The notes: generated by a model not told the origin, from the letters alone. Positions 19,587-31,747 are shown, numbered from the stretch's first letter. The stretch is 64,000 bases of DNA from Zygnema cylindricum (GCA_037447655.1 JBBHKE010002973.1:168322-232321), one strand, 5' to 3'. Numbers and translations are program-made.

Positions 19587-20828
19587 CTATTCACGGTACT
19601 CCTCGAACTCATCTCGCAGGATGTCGAGTTGGTTTTGGAGTTGCTCACATCGGGTCTTCAGCAGCGCAATATGATGGTCTGCCGCTGCCAAACGTTTCCG
19701 AGTGATTCGCTTCGGAACTTTGTCCTCCCCTTCCTCTGGTACAGCCTCTGGTCCCTCGAGTTGCGACGTAATTGCCGCCAGTGCAGTCTCCTCGGGTGCC
19801 GGAATTTGAGGCACTTCAGGTTCTGCGAGTTGCTGTGCCTCTTTCGCCTCTCTTTCAGCCGGTTCCACTAAGGTACCTTCGTTAGCTTGAAGAACGCATG
19901 TTTTCTAGCAGCTTGGGCCCGTTGCAGAGCGTTCTCCCGGGCCAGCTTGACTTCCCATACCTTAGGTGTAACCTCTGCCCGAGAGATGATGTCATGGAGG
20001 CGAACATCCCACGGGTGATAATGGCGAAGTAACCCGGGAACATCCACCCTGTACCGATAGTTATTTTCAACCACTTTCACAAACGGTAGGGCATGGGGTT
20101 TAGCTGCACATAACCCTTGTGATTGTTCTTGAGGTCCTTTGTCCTCATAAAATTCCAGGCCGGGTGTGACGGTACGTTGGCGAGGATAAAGATAGGATCC
20201 CCAAGCTTTCTAGTACGCCACTCCTCGGGCCGCTCCACTGGATCCCAATAAAAGCGCTACGCGAAACTGAAGGTGAGATCCGGATGCCGTGTGTCAACAG
20301 GGAGTGGAAAGAGGTAATCGGGGACTTCTTTTCCCTTTTCACTCTCTTTGTCTGTGTCCCCTTGATCTCCTCAAAGGAGGAACACATCGTCACCGCTGGG
20401 GTACTGTGCTTCCGCTTTCTTTTCCGCGATTTCAGACAATTGCTCGTCTGCGGTACTCTCCTTGTTGGGGTCCCTCATCACCTCTAGATCCGAGGCGCGC
20501 TCCTCAATAGGAGGAGGTGTTGGTTCCCGTTCCGATTCCTCCGCGTCCGAGAGCTCATGGTCTTCCTCATCCTCTTGATCTCCCTCTTGGTGTGGGTGGT
20601 ATTCAATGCTTGTGAATTTTCGGATCCCTCCCCTCCTCTGGTCTCTGCCAGCCCTACCTCGTTACTAGCTATTTTTTCCGGTTCCGGCTCCGCTTCTACC
20701 TCCCTCCTCCGGTGTGCCTCTACCATCGCCTCCACTGCCACTTACAATCTATCGCAAGAGGGCACATCTCCTTGCCCCACATATATCTGTCTCCTCCTCT
20801 TTGGTGGTGTGAAGGATGACGACGCCAT
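19587..20828 (-). pseudogene. Gyp-1 extra ORF downstream of integrase
   Basis: A degraded open frame of about 410 codons lies on the element's sense strand between the chromodomain and the 3' LTR. The order is: ATG at 20,828 with a basic PPKRRR stretch; a long acidic, low-complexity region (EDEEDHELSDAEESE); a conserved central part (NHKGYV, YRVDVPGLL, HPWDVRLHDIISRAEVTP); and a C-terminal coiled coil (HHIALLKTRCEQLQNQLDILRDEF). Stops and shifts break it here, but the same protein is readable in Gyp-2. No known domain is recognised. It is not evidently an envelope: no signal peptide or membrane segment is seen. Confidence 0.6.
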
Positions 20829-21270
20829 GGATGCTGTTGTGTAGGACAATTCAGATCATTATAGAAGCGAAGGTAAGCTGGCTGTGCGGAGTGAAGCACT
20901 CTCTAATCTTTCTGGACTAGGCTGGTCGCGAGGGCTGATGGCGTCTTTATCAAATAGGGTTGAGGGTTTCATGTTTGGACTCTGCAAAGCGTCGCAGCGT
21001 GCGAGGGTATCGTAGTGTCCAGCATTTATAAAACTGCGTTGCTACAGCAAAACCGAGGGTTTGTTATAACCGATGTGGTGAAACACAATCACACCGTTGC
21101 GCTTTCCTATCAACGCAACGGAGGCGCTGCGTTTCTCTGACGGCACCGTAACCATGCTGCGCTGCGGTGGATGCGTCCTTATAGCGCTACGGTGCGGTAA
21201 CATCGTCTATGGGTTTCTTCGTAGCGTCCCAAATATAATTGCGATGGTTGCAACATTGCGATTCGCTCCT
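20829..21270. other. GC-rich spacer between extra ORF and integrase in Gyp-1
   Basis: No coding frame is supported. The stretch is rich in GCGCTGCG/CGCAGCG-like quasi-repeats and might hold a promoter or splice site for the extra ORF, but nothing definite can be pointed to. Confidence 0.35.
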
Positions 21271-22641
21271 TTACCGCGGCCGCTGCAATGCTCCTCCAGT
21301 GAAGCCGAGTGTCCTAACTCTTCTGAAGCCAGTGCAGTAACTCAAGGGAATGCAGATCCTCCTCGTCGACCCAAGAGTCGTTCTCAGCTCCGTAGCATTC
21401 CAACGCACCAAATACAGGCTGGAATTGGAATTCCGAGAGCGGCGCGACTGAAGGATCTCTTCCACCTCATACTCGTCTGAGGTACCCCGAACGGGTGGTA
21501 AAGGAGTATTCCGCCGTCGATTAGGAAACATCGAATCAGGGTCGCGAAATGACTTGAGAAAGGAAACATGGAAGATATTGTGGATATGCCACTCCTTCGG
21601 AATATCCAACTTATAAGCCACCTCACCCACACGTGATAGAACTGTGAATGGGCGCGTGAATTTTGGTGCAAATTTCTTAGAGAGGGCACCTGGTAAGGAG
21701 AGGTTTGCCATATTAAGGCAAACCTTATCACCCACGCTGAAAACGGTTTCCTTCCGGTGAGCGTCGGCTTGCGACTTTTGACGATCCTTTGCCAGCTGGA
21801 GCACCTTCACCGCCTTTTCCAGGTTCTCTTGCAATGTTTTGGCAAAATCCAGAGCTGCCGGCGTAGGGCAGTCAGCTACCAATAAGTTTTGTGGAAGGGT
21901 AGGCTGTCTTCCATTCAGGGAGAATGGCGTAGCATTCGTGGACGAGTGCACAGCACTGTTGTACGCCACCTCAACCGCTGTAAGATGGTTCACCCAATCC
22001 GTTTGGTGCACCGAGACATAAACCCGCAACGCCTTCTCCAAAGTCCGATTCACCTTTTCAGTGTGACCATCAGTTTGAGGGTGGTAAGCTGTGGACATAG
22101 CCAACTGCGTGCCACACAGCTCAAATAGGTTTTGCCAAAAGTGGCTCACGAATATCCGATCACGGTCGCTGACGATCATCTTCGAAAGTCCGTGATGGCG
22201 GAATATCTCCCGAAAGAATAAGTCTGCGACATCTCGCGCAGTGGCTGTGGTTGACATGGGTAGGAAATGTGTCATTTTCGTCAAATAATCCAAGACGACG
22301 AAGATTGAGTCATAGCCCTCCTTAGTTAGCGAGAGAGCTACGATAAAATCCATCGAGATTACCTCCCAAGGAACATATGGTATGGGGAGGGGTTGTAACA
22401 GACCTTGTTGTCCCGATTCCGATTTGTTCCTATTACCGGAGTCACACGTCCGGACATACTCGGCAATGACCCGAGTCATGTTCGGCCAGTAATACGCCTC
22501 AACAACACGTGCGGTTGTTTTATCCCGTCCAAAATGTTCACTGAGCGGCTCGTCATGACTCATTTTAAGTATCACATGACGTAACTCCGGATTTGTTGGA
22601 ACATAAAGTCGTGTTGTCTCACTCGGTCTGTACCGCCACAT
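21271..22641 (-). pseudogene. Gyp-1 integrase and chromodomain
   Basis: A 456-codon minus-strand frame. The zinc domain has H-H and then TCDSGNRNK, with the second cysteine of CxxC changed to glycine. The catalytic core has SMDFIVAL (first Asp), IVSDRDRIFVSHFWQ (second Asp) and AYHPQTDGHTEKVNRTLE (Glu). A GPF-like region with LSLPGALSKKFAPKF follows, then the chromodomain start EYEVEEILQSRR and LVRWN. A 1-nt shift at ~21,400 moves the rest of the chromodomain (YGAENDSWVDEEDLHSLE) into another frame. It would insert cDNA into chromatin, with the chromodomain directing target choice. The lost zinc ligand and the frameshift make activity unlikely. Confidence 0.88.
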
Positions 22642-22653
22642 ACCATTGGCGGT

Positions 22654-23274
22654 TCAGATTAATATCTTCCGTTGAATAAGCTCCTTCATTGTCTCGTCTT
22701 CGTTGTAAGCGGCCTTGATCTTACTTAGCCATTGCTCGTCCACTTGCACCGTACTAGTGATTGCGTTGAGTTTCGAATCTTGCGTTACGTCCGAAGTTGC
22801 GGTGTTCTTTTTCAAAGAGCTTACGTCTACATCCTGCGATGTTTGTGATCGTTGCTCTGCCACTGGAGCAACGACTTCGAGTCTTCTCGACAGCGCATCT
22901 GCTGGGTTTGTCTAGCTCGGCTTATACTCAATTACAAGTTCTGGCCCGAAGGTCTGACGAAACGTCATCCATCGCACTTGTTTTTTGGACAACTTCGGTT
23001 GTGTTTGTAGGTACTGTAGGGCGTGGTGATCCGTGATACCTGTGATCCGCTTCCTCTGAACGTAACAGTTCCAAAACTCTAGCGCATTGATGATCGCAAT
23101 TGTCTCCTTTTCATGGGTGGCCCAGTTAAGCTCCGCTGCCTTTAGTTTTCGACTGTCGTAGGCAATGGGTTGTAGGCCTTTTCTTTGATCCTGCATAAGG
23201 ATCGCTCCAGTAGCCGTATCGCTGGCGTCTGTAATTATCGTCCAAGGTAAGTCCGGGTCGTGAACAGCTAACAC
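22654..23274 (-). pseudogene. Gyp-1 RNase H and connection region
   Basis: RNase H (22,912-23,274) has the TDASDTATGAIL start, the acidic E in THEKETIAIINALEFW, and TDHHALQYL. A stop follows at 22,912-22,914, and then a 69-codon linker to integrase (22,654-22,863). The sequence is virtually identical to Gyp-2 38,202-38,564, including the stop. Confidence 0.85.
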
Positions 23275-24498
23275 AGGGCTGTAACCAACCGCTCCTTTAG
23301 CGTGTTAAAAGCTGCCCCTTGCGCTGATTTCCACTCGTAGGGCACGTCATTCTTGAGTAATTCCGTGAGTGGTGCAGCGATTTTTGCGAAACCTTCGACA
23401 AAACGTCGATAGCAGGAGCATAATCCATGAAAGCTCCGTACTTGCGTAATATTCACCGGCTGCGGCCACTCTTTCACTGCCCTCGTTTTGTTCGGATCCA
23501 CTGCGATTCCGTCTCGGTCACCACATGGCCCAGAAAATCAATTTTCTCCTTCAAAAAGTCACATTTACTCCTCTTTGCGTACAACTTATTTTCCCGAATG
23601 ACTTGAAGGACCGTTTGTAGGTGCTTCATGTGATCCTCCAGCGTTCGGCTATACACCAAGATGTGTCTAGAAAGACGATTACAAGCGCATCTAGATATTG
23701 CCGAAAGATGGAGTTCATCAGATGCATAAAAGTCGGCGGCGCATTGGTCAACCCGAAGAGCATTACCCGAAACTAGAAATGGCCATACCGAGTTCTAAAC
23801 GCCGTCTTTTCCACATCCTCCTCGCCAATTCTAATCTGATGATAACCGCTCCGCAAATCTATCTTCGCGAAATATTTAGCACCTCGAAGTTGATCCAACA
23901 ATTCGTCTATTCTCGGTAAAGGGTTTGGTTTCTTCACCGTTAACTTGTTTAGGGCTCAGTAGTCCACACAGATACGAAAACCTCCATCTTTTTTTTCACG
24001 AAGAGAACGGGGGCTCCATACGGTGACTTGCTCGGTTCTATTGCTCTGGCTTTGATCAACTCCGCGAGTTGTTTTTTGAGTTCGTCCAATTTGGTGTAAC
24101 TCATCTTGTACATCCGATAAGCGGGTGGTAACGCTCCGAGAACAAGCTCTATCTTGTGGTCTACTTCGCCCTTAGGAGGTAAGCCCTTGGGGAGCTTCAA
24201 TGGAAAAACATCTACATACTCCTCGAGAAGTTTTGTCACGACTTCCGGGGCCTCTTCGGAAGTCTTTTTGGTGTCGTCACTTTCTTTTGAGTCGAAATCG
24301 AGGTCTTTCTTTTTCCATACCTCCGGAATCTCCTCCTTCGCCTCCTCCATGGGATGGTTGACCGCTACACCTATAGTTTCCCCTTTTCTGAATGCCCTCT
24401 TAAGCTGTAAGGCCGAAAGTAGGCGTCCCTCTTCCGCTCCTTTACTAGCCGCTCCCGCTTTTACCTCAAACTTTTTTTCACCCCTCTTCACTCTCATG
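23275..24498 (-). pseudogene. Gyp-1 reverse transcriptase with shared lesions
   Basis: RT enters after DHKIELVLGALPP and SKSPYGAPVLFVKKK. In-frame stops follow: TGA at 23,956-23,958 (Trp position of DYxALNKLT) and TAG at 23,773-23,775 (GHFxFRVM). Near 23,665 a 1-nt deletion destroys the catalytic YLDD motif (it reads FLDTSW). Downstream, [18 protein letters not shown] and VRSFHGLCSCYRRFVEGFA are readable in other frames. All these lesions are also present in Gyp-2, so they predate the duplication. The frame opens at 24,497 because a copia LTR piece replaces upstream sequence. Confidence 0.88.
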
Positions 24499-24624
24499 TG
24501 TAGAAACTAATGGTTTTATTAGTATTTTCTAGGTCTGAAAAGAAATATAGAAGTTGAGGCAGTCTATCTCTAACTTCTCTCTCCAACTCTCAAACTTGTC
24601 GCAGTCACTGAGAAATTGGAGAGG
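24499..24624 (+). repeat. Copia LTR fragment patched into Gyp-1
   Basis: The first 126 bp of a Cop-E-type LTR, from TGTAGAAAC to the segment CAGTCACTGAGAAATTGGAGAGG-like end at 24,624. It replaces about 100 bp of gypsy sequence present at 39,790-39,889 in Gyp-2. There is no target duplication, so this looks like repair with filler DNA rather than transposition. Confidence 0.85.
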
Positions 24625-25814
24625 ACCATCGGAATTTCCCGATTCCGACGCGTAACCTCGGAGTACGATAGGTAATGGATAAGGAACTTCGGTCTGCCAA
24701 TTATACCGACTGATGATTCTTCAACACCACGAGAGGAAGTTTTAACCTTTTCACCGTCGCCTCGTTGATTAAATTTATCGATGCTCCGGAGTCCACCATG
24801 AAGCTAGTTGCGCTCACTCCGATTTGACCGCGAAATATCAAAGGGTCTCCTCCTTCACCTGCTAACCTCATGACGTTAAGTTTCCACTTTCCTGAAATTT
24901 TCCTTTTTGGACATTCTTGGGCCATATGGTCCGGGGAACCGCACTGGAAGCATAAGCCATTTTGCCTCCTCCGTTGGATCTCCTCGGGGGACAAGTTGTT
25001 TGCCTTGGTCTTGATAGTTTTCTTCATTTTCCGCAGCACGTTGACCACCTCGTTATCCTCATCAATTGCTCCGAGCTCCATGGGGGTTGGACCATCGTCT
25101 CGTCGACCCCCTCCGCCGCTACTTGACCCATAATGATAAGGTCTATGGAAGGTGAAGTCGACTGAATCGGTACGCTGAGCAAACTGAATGATTGACGGGA
25201 GACTAAGAGTTGTGCTTTCCCGAGCAAGTCATTGTTCCACATCCCTACGAATGGATGATTTAAGCCCCTTCACGTAGCGATCCACAGATTCATCCTCCGT
25301 CATCGTAGGTATTTGAACCTTGCACTCCAAAAACCACTGCGTAAACTCCAACACCGCTGTTCGTATCTTGAGCACTGCGATCTTATCTCTTGCAGCCTTA
25401 ATCGTATTGACAGCTGCCTAGCGTCACGGAGGAATTGAATGAAGAAAGCCCAAACGGTCGATATCTCATAATTATCCACCAATGTCCTACACCATGCTCC
25501 CGCTGCCCCTTTAAGAAGACCACTCACGTAGTGAATCTTCTCACGGTCCGATAGGCTAGGAAAATTCTCAAGATAATTCGCACAGAGAATAGCCACGTGT
25601 CCAGGTTCTTGTGTCTAGCAGGGTCGAACTCGTCGGGAAGTCTTAATTTCGGTCTCTTGTAGTCCCTTTTCATGCATCCATGAGGTCGCTCACCAAGAGG
25701 GGATTCCAAAGCTGCGACGGTGTTGCTCAGTTGCGCGTTCTGTAATCTAACGCTTTCTAACTCCTTGGGAACTTGGGCTAACATTTCTGTAATAGATACG
25801 CCGTGTTCTTCCAT
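24625..25814 (-). pseudogene. Gyp-1 Gag and protease
   Basis: Gag starts at the ATG 25,814 (MEEHGVSITEMLAQVP), about 20 nt after the PBS. A short coiled region is followed by the retrotransposon Gag domain (KLRLPDEFDPARHKNLDTWLF, LSDREKIHYVSGLLKGAA), broken by frameshifts near 25,530 and 25,420. A CCHC knuckle CFQCGSPDHMAQEC (about 24,915-24,957) and an aspartic protease with MVDSGAS and INEATVKRLKLPL (24,780-24,850) follow. The part after the protease is replaced by the copia fragment. Confidence 0.85.
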
Positions 25815-25835
25815 GTTGTCAAGTCACGGGGAATA

Positions 25836-25846
25836 GCTCTGATACC
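25836..25846 (-). other. Gyp-1 primer binding site
   Basis: GGTATCAGAGC on the minus strand, two bases after the LTR end. It is complementary to the 3' end of initiator tRNA-Met (plant consensus TGGTATCAGAGC). Note the contrast with the copia elements, which use the anticodon half of the same tRNA. Confidence 0.85.
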
Positions 25847-25848
25847 GG

Positions 25849-26365
25849 TGTAAAAGGGACAAAAAATATAAGCACCACAATACACCACAATACACAGCGG
25901 AAAGCTCCAGGGATCTTCACGTAGCAACAGCAAGAGCACACAGCAATGACAGACAAGGCTGCGCTTTATTACTCGGAGAGGATTACAAAATTCAGCGCTC
26001 GCTGCGAACGTCTACTCAAAGAGTATCCTGCTGACTAGGCCTACTTCACTATTTAAACTAACTAGCTCGTAGTCAACCTAGTATTGTACAACTGTACACG
26101 TCAACCTTCACGGTCAACCGAGACAAAACTCAAAATATCCTTCTAAAACAATATCGATCTGTCTACATTACGCCGCGTTGCTATACTGCTAAGTTGCGTT
26201 GCTCTGCTGCACTGCAATGCTGCTACGCTACTAAGAAGCTACGCCGCTAAGTTACTACGCTGCTATGTTGCGCTAGTCTGGAATCGCAGCTGCGCTTCTC
26301 TAAAACCGCAACTATAGCACCCTAGTTGCTAGCTACTAAGTACCCAAATCTATAACCCTATTACA
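25849..26365 (-). repeat. Gyp-1 5' LTR (517 bp)
   Basis: Minus-strand ends TGTAATAGGG ... CCCTTTTACA. Contains quasi-repeats of GCTACGC/GCTAAG. Nearly identical to 41,115-41,631. Confidence 0.93.
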
Positions 26366-29300
26366 TTAGCGATAACAAGAATTGTTATCTAACTTACACA
26401 AACTTTTAGCGCAAACAAGATATGTAATCTAACTAACATAAACTTTTAGCCTTAACGAAATTGTTATCCAACTTACACAAACTATTCGCGCTAACAGGAA
26501 TTGTTACCTAACTTACACAAAGTGTTAGCGATAACAGGAATTGTTATCTAACTTACACAAACTGTTAGCGCTAACACGAATTGTTAACTAATTTGCGCAA
26601 AATGTTAGCGATAACAAAAAATGTTACCTAACTTACATAAATTGTTACCGCTAACAAGTATTGTTATCCAACTTACAAAAACTGATAGCGCTAACATGAA
26701 TTGTTATATAAATTACACAAATTGTAACCGCTAACAGGAATTGTTATCCAACTTACACAAACTGTTAGCGCTAAATGGAATTGTTACCTAACTATCATAA
26801 ACAGTTAGCGATAACAGTATTTGTTATCTAACTTACACAAACTGTTACGGCTAACATGAATTGTTACCTAATTTACGCAAACTGTTAGCGATAACAAGAA
26901 TTGTTATCTAACTTACACAAACTGTCAGGGCTAACAGGAATTGTTACCTAACTTACACAAACTGTTAGCGCTTAGAGGAAATGTTATCTAAATTACACAA
27001 ACTGTTAGCGCTAACAGGAATTGTTATCAAAAATACACAAACAGTTAGTGATAACAAAAATTATTATCTAACTTACAAAAACTAGTTAGCGATAACAAGA
27101 ACTGTTATCCAACTAACAGAAAATGTTAGCGATAACAATAATTGTTATCTAAATTACACAAATTGTTAGCGCTAAGAAAAATTGTTACCTAACTTACACA
27201 AACTGTAAATGCTAACATTAACTGTTACCTAACTTACAAATATCTTAGTGGTCACAAGAATTGTTATCTTTATTACACAAATTGTTAGCAATAACACGAA
27301 TTGTTACCTAAATTACACAAACAGTTAGCGCTAACAAGAATTGTTACCTAAATTACAAAAATTGTTAGCGCTAACAGGATATATTACCTAACTTACACAA
27401 ACTGTTTGCACTAACAGGAATTGTAATCTAAATTACACAAACTGTTAGCGCTAACAAGTATTGTTTTCTAAATTACACAAACTCTTAGCGATAACAGGAA
27501 TTGTTATTTAAATTACACAAACTGTTAGCGCTATCAAAAATTGTTACCTAACTTACACAAACAATTATCGCTAACATGAATTGTTATCAAACTTACATAA
27601 ACTGTTAGCGCTGACAATAATTGTTATCCTACTTAAACAAATTGTTAGCGCTAACAAGAATTGTTACCTAATTTACGCAAACTGTTAGCAAAAACATGAA
27701 TTGTTTTCTAACTTCCACAAACTGTTAGCGCTAACAGGAATTGATACCTTACTTACACAAACTGTAAGCGCTAACAGGAATTGTTATCTAGCTTACACAA
27801 ACTGTTAGCGCTAACAGGAATTGATACCTAACTTACACAAATTGTTAGCGTTTACAGGAATTTTGATCTAAATTACACAAACTATTACCGCTTACAACAA
27901 TTGTTTTCTAAATTACACAAACTCTTAGCGATAACAGGAATTGTTATCTGATACATATAAACTGTTAGGGTTAACAGGAATTGTTACCTAACTTACACAA
28001 AATTTTAGCGCTTACAGGAAATGTTACCTAACTTACACAAATTGTTAGCGCTTACAGGAATTGTTATCTAAATTACACAAAATGTTAGCGATAACAAGAA
28101 TTGTTATCTAACGTACACAAACTATTAGAGCTAACAGGAGCTGTTATCTAACTTACATAAACTATTAGCGCTAACAGGAGTTGTTACCTAACTTACACAA
28201 ACTCTTACGCTAACATAAATTGTTATCTAAATTACACAAACTGATAGCGCTAACAAGAATTTTTATCCAACTTACACAAATTTTTAGCGCTAACAGGAAT
28301 TATTATCTAACTTACACAAACAATTAGCGCTAAAAAGAAGTGTTATCTAAATTACATAAACTGTTAGCGCTAACAAGAATTAGTACCTAATTTACGCAAA
28401 CTGTTGGCGCTAACAGGAATTGTTATCTAAATTACAAAAACTGTTAGCGTTAAAAGGAATTGTTACCTAATTTACGCAAACTGTTAGCGCTAACAGGAAT
28501 TGTAACATAACTTACACAAACTCTTAGCGATAACAGATATTGTTATCTAGCTTACACAAACTGTTAGCGCTAACAGGAATTGTTACCTAACTTACACAAA
28601 TTGTTAGCGGTAACAAGAATTGTTACCTAACTTACACAAACTGTTAGCGCTAACAGGAACTGTTACCTAACGAACACAAATTGTCAGCGCTAATAGGAGC
28701 TGTTATCTAACTTACATAAATTTTTTGCGCTAACAGGAATTATTATCCAACTTTCACAAACTGTTAGCGCTAACAGAAATTGTTACCTAACTTACACAAA
28801 CTCTTACGCTAACATAAATTGTTATCTAAATTACACATACAGTTACCGCTAACAAAAATTGTTATCCAACTTACAAAAATTGTTAGCGCTAACACGAATT
28901 GTTATCTAAATTACACAAACTGTTAGCGCTAACAGGAATTGTTACCTAACTTACACAAAATTTTAGCGCTTACAGGAAATGTTACCTAACTTACACAAAT
29001 TGTTAGCGCTTACAGGAATTGTTATCTAAATTACACAAAATGTTAGCGATAACAAGAATTGTTATCTAACGTACACAAACTATTAGAGCTAACAGGAGCT
29101 GTTATCTAACTTACATAAACTATTAGCGCTAACAGGAGTTGTTACCTAACTTACACAAACTCCTACGCTAACATAAATTGTTATCTAAATTACACAAACT
29201 GATAGCGCTAACAAGAATTTTTATCCAACTTACACAAATTTTTAGCGCTAACAAGAATTATTATCCTACTTACAAAAACTATTAGTGGTAACACGAATTG

Positions 29301-30513
29301 TTATCTAAATGACATAAAATGTTAGCGCTAACAATAATTGTTACCTAATTTACGCAAACTGTTAGCGATAACAAAAATGTTATCTAAATTACGCAAACTA
29401 ATAGCGATTACAGGAATTGTTACCTAACTTACACAAACTATTAGCGCTTACAGGAATTGTTATCTAAATTACTCAAACTGTTAGCGCTTACAGGAATTGT
29501 TATCTACCTTTTATAAACAGTTAGGGCTAACAGAAATTGTTATCTACCTTTTATAAACAGTTAGGGCTAACAAAAATTGTTATCAAACTTACACAAACTG
29601 TTAGCGCTAACATGATATGAAATCTAACTAACATAAACTTTTAGCGCTAACAAGAATTGTTATCCAACTTACACAAATTGTTAGCGCTAACAAGAATTGT
29701 TACCTAACTTACACAAACTATTAGAGCTAAAAAGAATTGTTATCGAACTTACAAAAAGGAATTATTATCTGTTAGGTCTAGCAGGAATTGTTAACTAATT
29801 TACGCAAACTGTTAGCTCTAACAGGAATTGTTACCTAACTCACACAAACTTTTAGCGCTTACAAGAAATGTTACCTAACTTACACAAACTGTTAGCGCTT
29901 ACAGGATTTGTTATCTAAATTACACAAACTATTAGCGCTAACAAGAATTGTTACCTAACTGACACAAACTATTAGCTCTAACGACAATTGTTATCTAAAT
30001 TACACAAACTGTTAGCGCTTACATAAATTGTTACCTAACTTACGCAAACTGTTAGAGCTAACAGGAATTGTTATCTCACTTACACAAACTGTTAGCGCTA
30101 ACAGAAATTATTATCCAACTTACACAAACTATTAGCTCCTACGACAATTGTTATCTAAATTACACAAACTGTTAGCGCTTACATAAATTATTACCTAACT
30201 TACGCAAACTGTTAGAGCTAACAGGAATTGTTATCTCACTTACAAAAACTGTTAGCGCTAACAGGAATTATTATCCAACTTACACAAACTATTAGCGTTA
30301 ACAGAAATTGTTACCTTCCTTACACAAACTGTTAGCGCTAACAGGAATTGATATCTTAATTACACAAACTGTTAGCGGTAACATGAATTGTTACCTAATT
30401 TATGCAAACTGTTAGCGATAACAAGAATTGTTATCTAACTTACACAAACTGTTAGCGCTAACAGGAATTGATACCCAACTTACACAAACTATTAGCGCTA
30501 CAGGAATTATTAT
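26366..30513. repeat. 40-bp satellite array, segment 1 (~104 monomers)
   Basis: Head-to-tail 40-bp monomers with consensus halves CTGTTAGCGCTAACAGGAAT and TGTTA(T/C)CTAACTTACACAAA. The first half contains the perfect 16-bp palindrome CTGTTAGCGCTAACAG. A second monomer type has GTTAGCGATAAC and often TTACGCAAA. Copies differ by 5-20%. Local higher-order copies are present: about 27,985-28,305 and 28,942-29,262 (spacing ~958 bp), and a 168-bp duplication at about 29,960-30,294. No open frames of interest. Confidence 0.97.
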
Positions 30514-31747
30514 TGTTGAAATTTATGTATTTTCTAGGTCGGTATTGGAAAAATAAATAGAGTAAGTAAGCAAAGGCAACATGCTTCTCGCTCAACTCTC
30601 TCCGGTCCCCATACTTGTTGCAGTCACTGAAGACCACAGAGAGCTAGAGCCATGGCCGTCTAAAGAGGATAGGCTAATTCGTAGTTTGTACTAAATTGTG
30701 CTTGCTGGATCCAGAATTTGATCCTGGCACCTACAACCTCTAACAGACTTTAGCTTTAGTCTATAGTTTAGAGTCAACGATGGCATATGTGGGGTACAAT
30801 AGGTATTTATAACTGTAGAAGTAGAGAGTTCTAACAAACTAACAAAAAACCAAAAACTGCTCTTAATCAGATTTGAACCATTGTTTGTGATTACATTTGT
30901 AGAAGTATGCCTTAACCAATAAGGCGTTGACGAGACGATACACGCTTCGGGTTTCAAAGATATCTAAACGTTAACGCAACAGCTAATTAACGGCAGACTT
31001 ACGAAAAGGAGCAATTCATGCATGTACGCGAATCTGAACCGTGTAAAATATGTTTTGATCGCACGACCGTCATTGTAGCCGCCACGCGAAGTGAGCTTTT
31101 GGCGGCATTTGGAGATATCGTCACGCTGTGCCACGTGGCGCCACATTATTTGATACCGGAGAAGATGGGAGGAGGAACCATGACTATCGATTTCATAGGT
31201 GTCACCTTGAAGACCATGTCGTACAATGGTCGTAGAATAAGTACATCTCTTATTGTGCCTTTTTGTACTATATAGTGTTCCTATTGGACTAGGGTTTAGT
31301 AGTAGGTAGTCGTGAGTAGGCAGACCAAGACTTAGTGATATTTAGGTACCTCTCTCTAAGAGAGCTTGTAACTATAAAGGTCAACTTTGACCAGCCATAA
31401 CTTAATGCTCGGGTGAGCAAATTTAGTGATTCTTTTTGCTGCGGACTCAAGGGAGTCCAAGCTACACAAGGGTGTAGTCGGTCGGAGTCTTTGCGTGCCA
31501 TGGTGGCACTTATTCAGTGGGAAAGTCAAATTGGGGAATATTGTCCAAAACACATATTCAAGCTTTGCATTCTGTGGTGGAACTGAGCACACAGAAGGTC
31601 TTCTCTTCACAGGGGTGAAGGTGTATTGGGGTTCTAATTGTCAAGGGATCATTTATTTGGGTTTATATCAACTTGGAGTCGGCACTATCTAGATTAGCTT
31701 CTTTTGGATCTGCGAATTCTGTGGGCAATGGAGCCCATAGAATTTTA
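30514..31747 (+). repeat. Solo copia LTR in the satellite (1234 bp)
   Basis: Starts TGTTGAAATTTATG and ends CATAGAATTTTA. The flanks ATTAT (30,509-30,513) and GTTAT (31,748-31,752) form a 4-of-5 target duplication in satellite. It carries the palindrome GGTCAACTTTGACC (31,379-31,392) after TATAAA, hairpins at 31,406-31,419, 31,443-31,458 and 31,496-31,510, and the antisense tRNA-like T-arm (30,711-30,727). It has no internal region, as expected after LTR-LTR recombination. Confidence 0.85.

Larger units (their letters stand above)
19375..26365 (-). mobile_element. Gyp-1: Ty3/gypsy chromovirus-like element
   Basis: Minus-strand gypsy: 5' LTR 25,849-26,365, PBS 25,836-25,846, Gag, protease, RT, RNase H, integrase, chromodomain, extra frame, PPT-like TAGTGGGAGGCAG (about 19,449-19,461), and a 3' LTR split by Cop-E (19,375-19,448 plus 12,536-12,976). 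Its flanks do not match: copia AAGGC on the left, satellite TTAGC on the right. The half right of ~22,505 and the adjoining satellite are almost identical to Gyp-2, whereas the left half differs by roughly 8%. Gyp-1 is therefore a chimera or a duplicated segment rather than a clean insertion. Confidence 0.9.

Noticed and set aside
19587-20828. Envelope gene of an endogenous retrovirus
   Set aside because: No signal peptide, transmembrane helix or cysteine pattern; the protein is acidic with a coiled coil.
21839-25133. Plus-strand frames inside the gypsy elements (for example 24,154-24,510 and 24,870-25,133)
   Set aside because: They mirror the minus-strand pol frames; no independent motifs, and they are equally present opposite Gyp-2.
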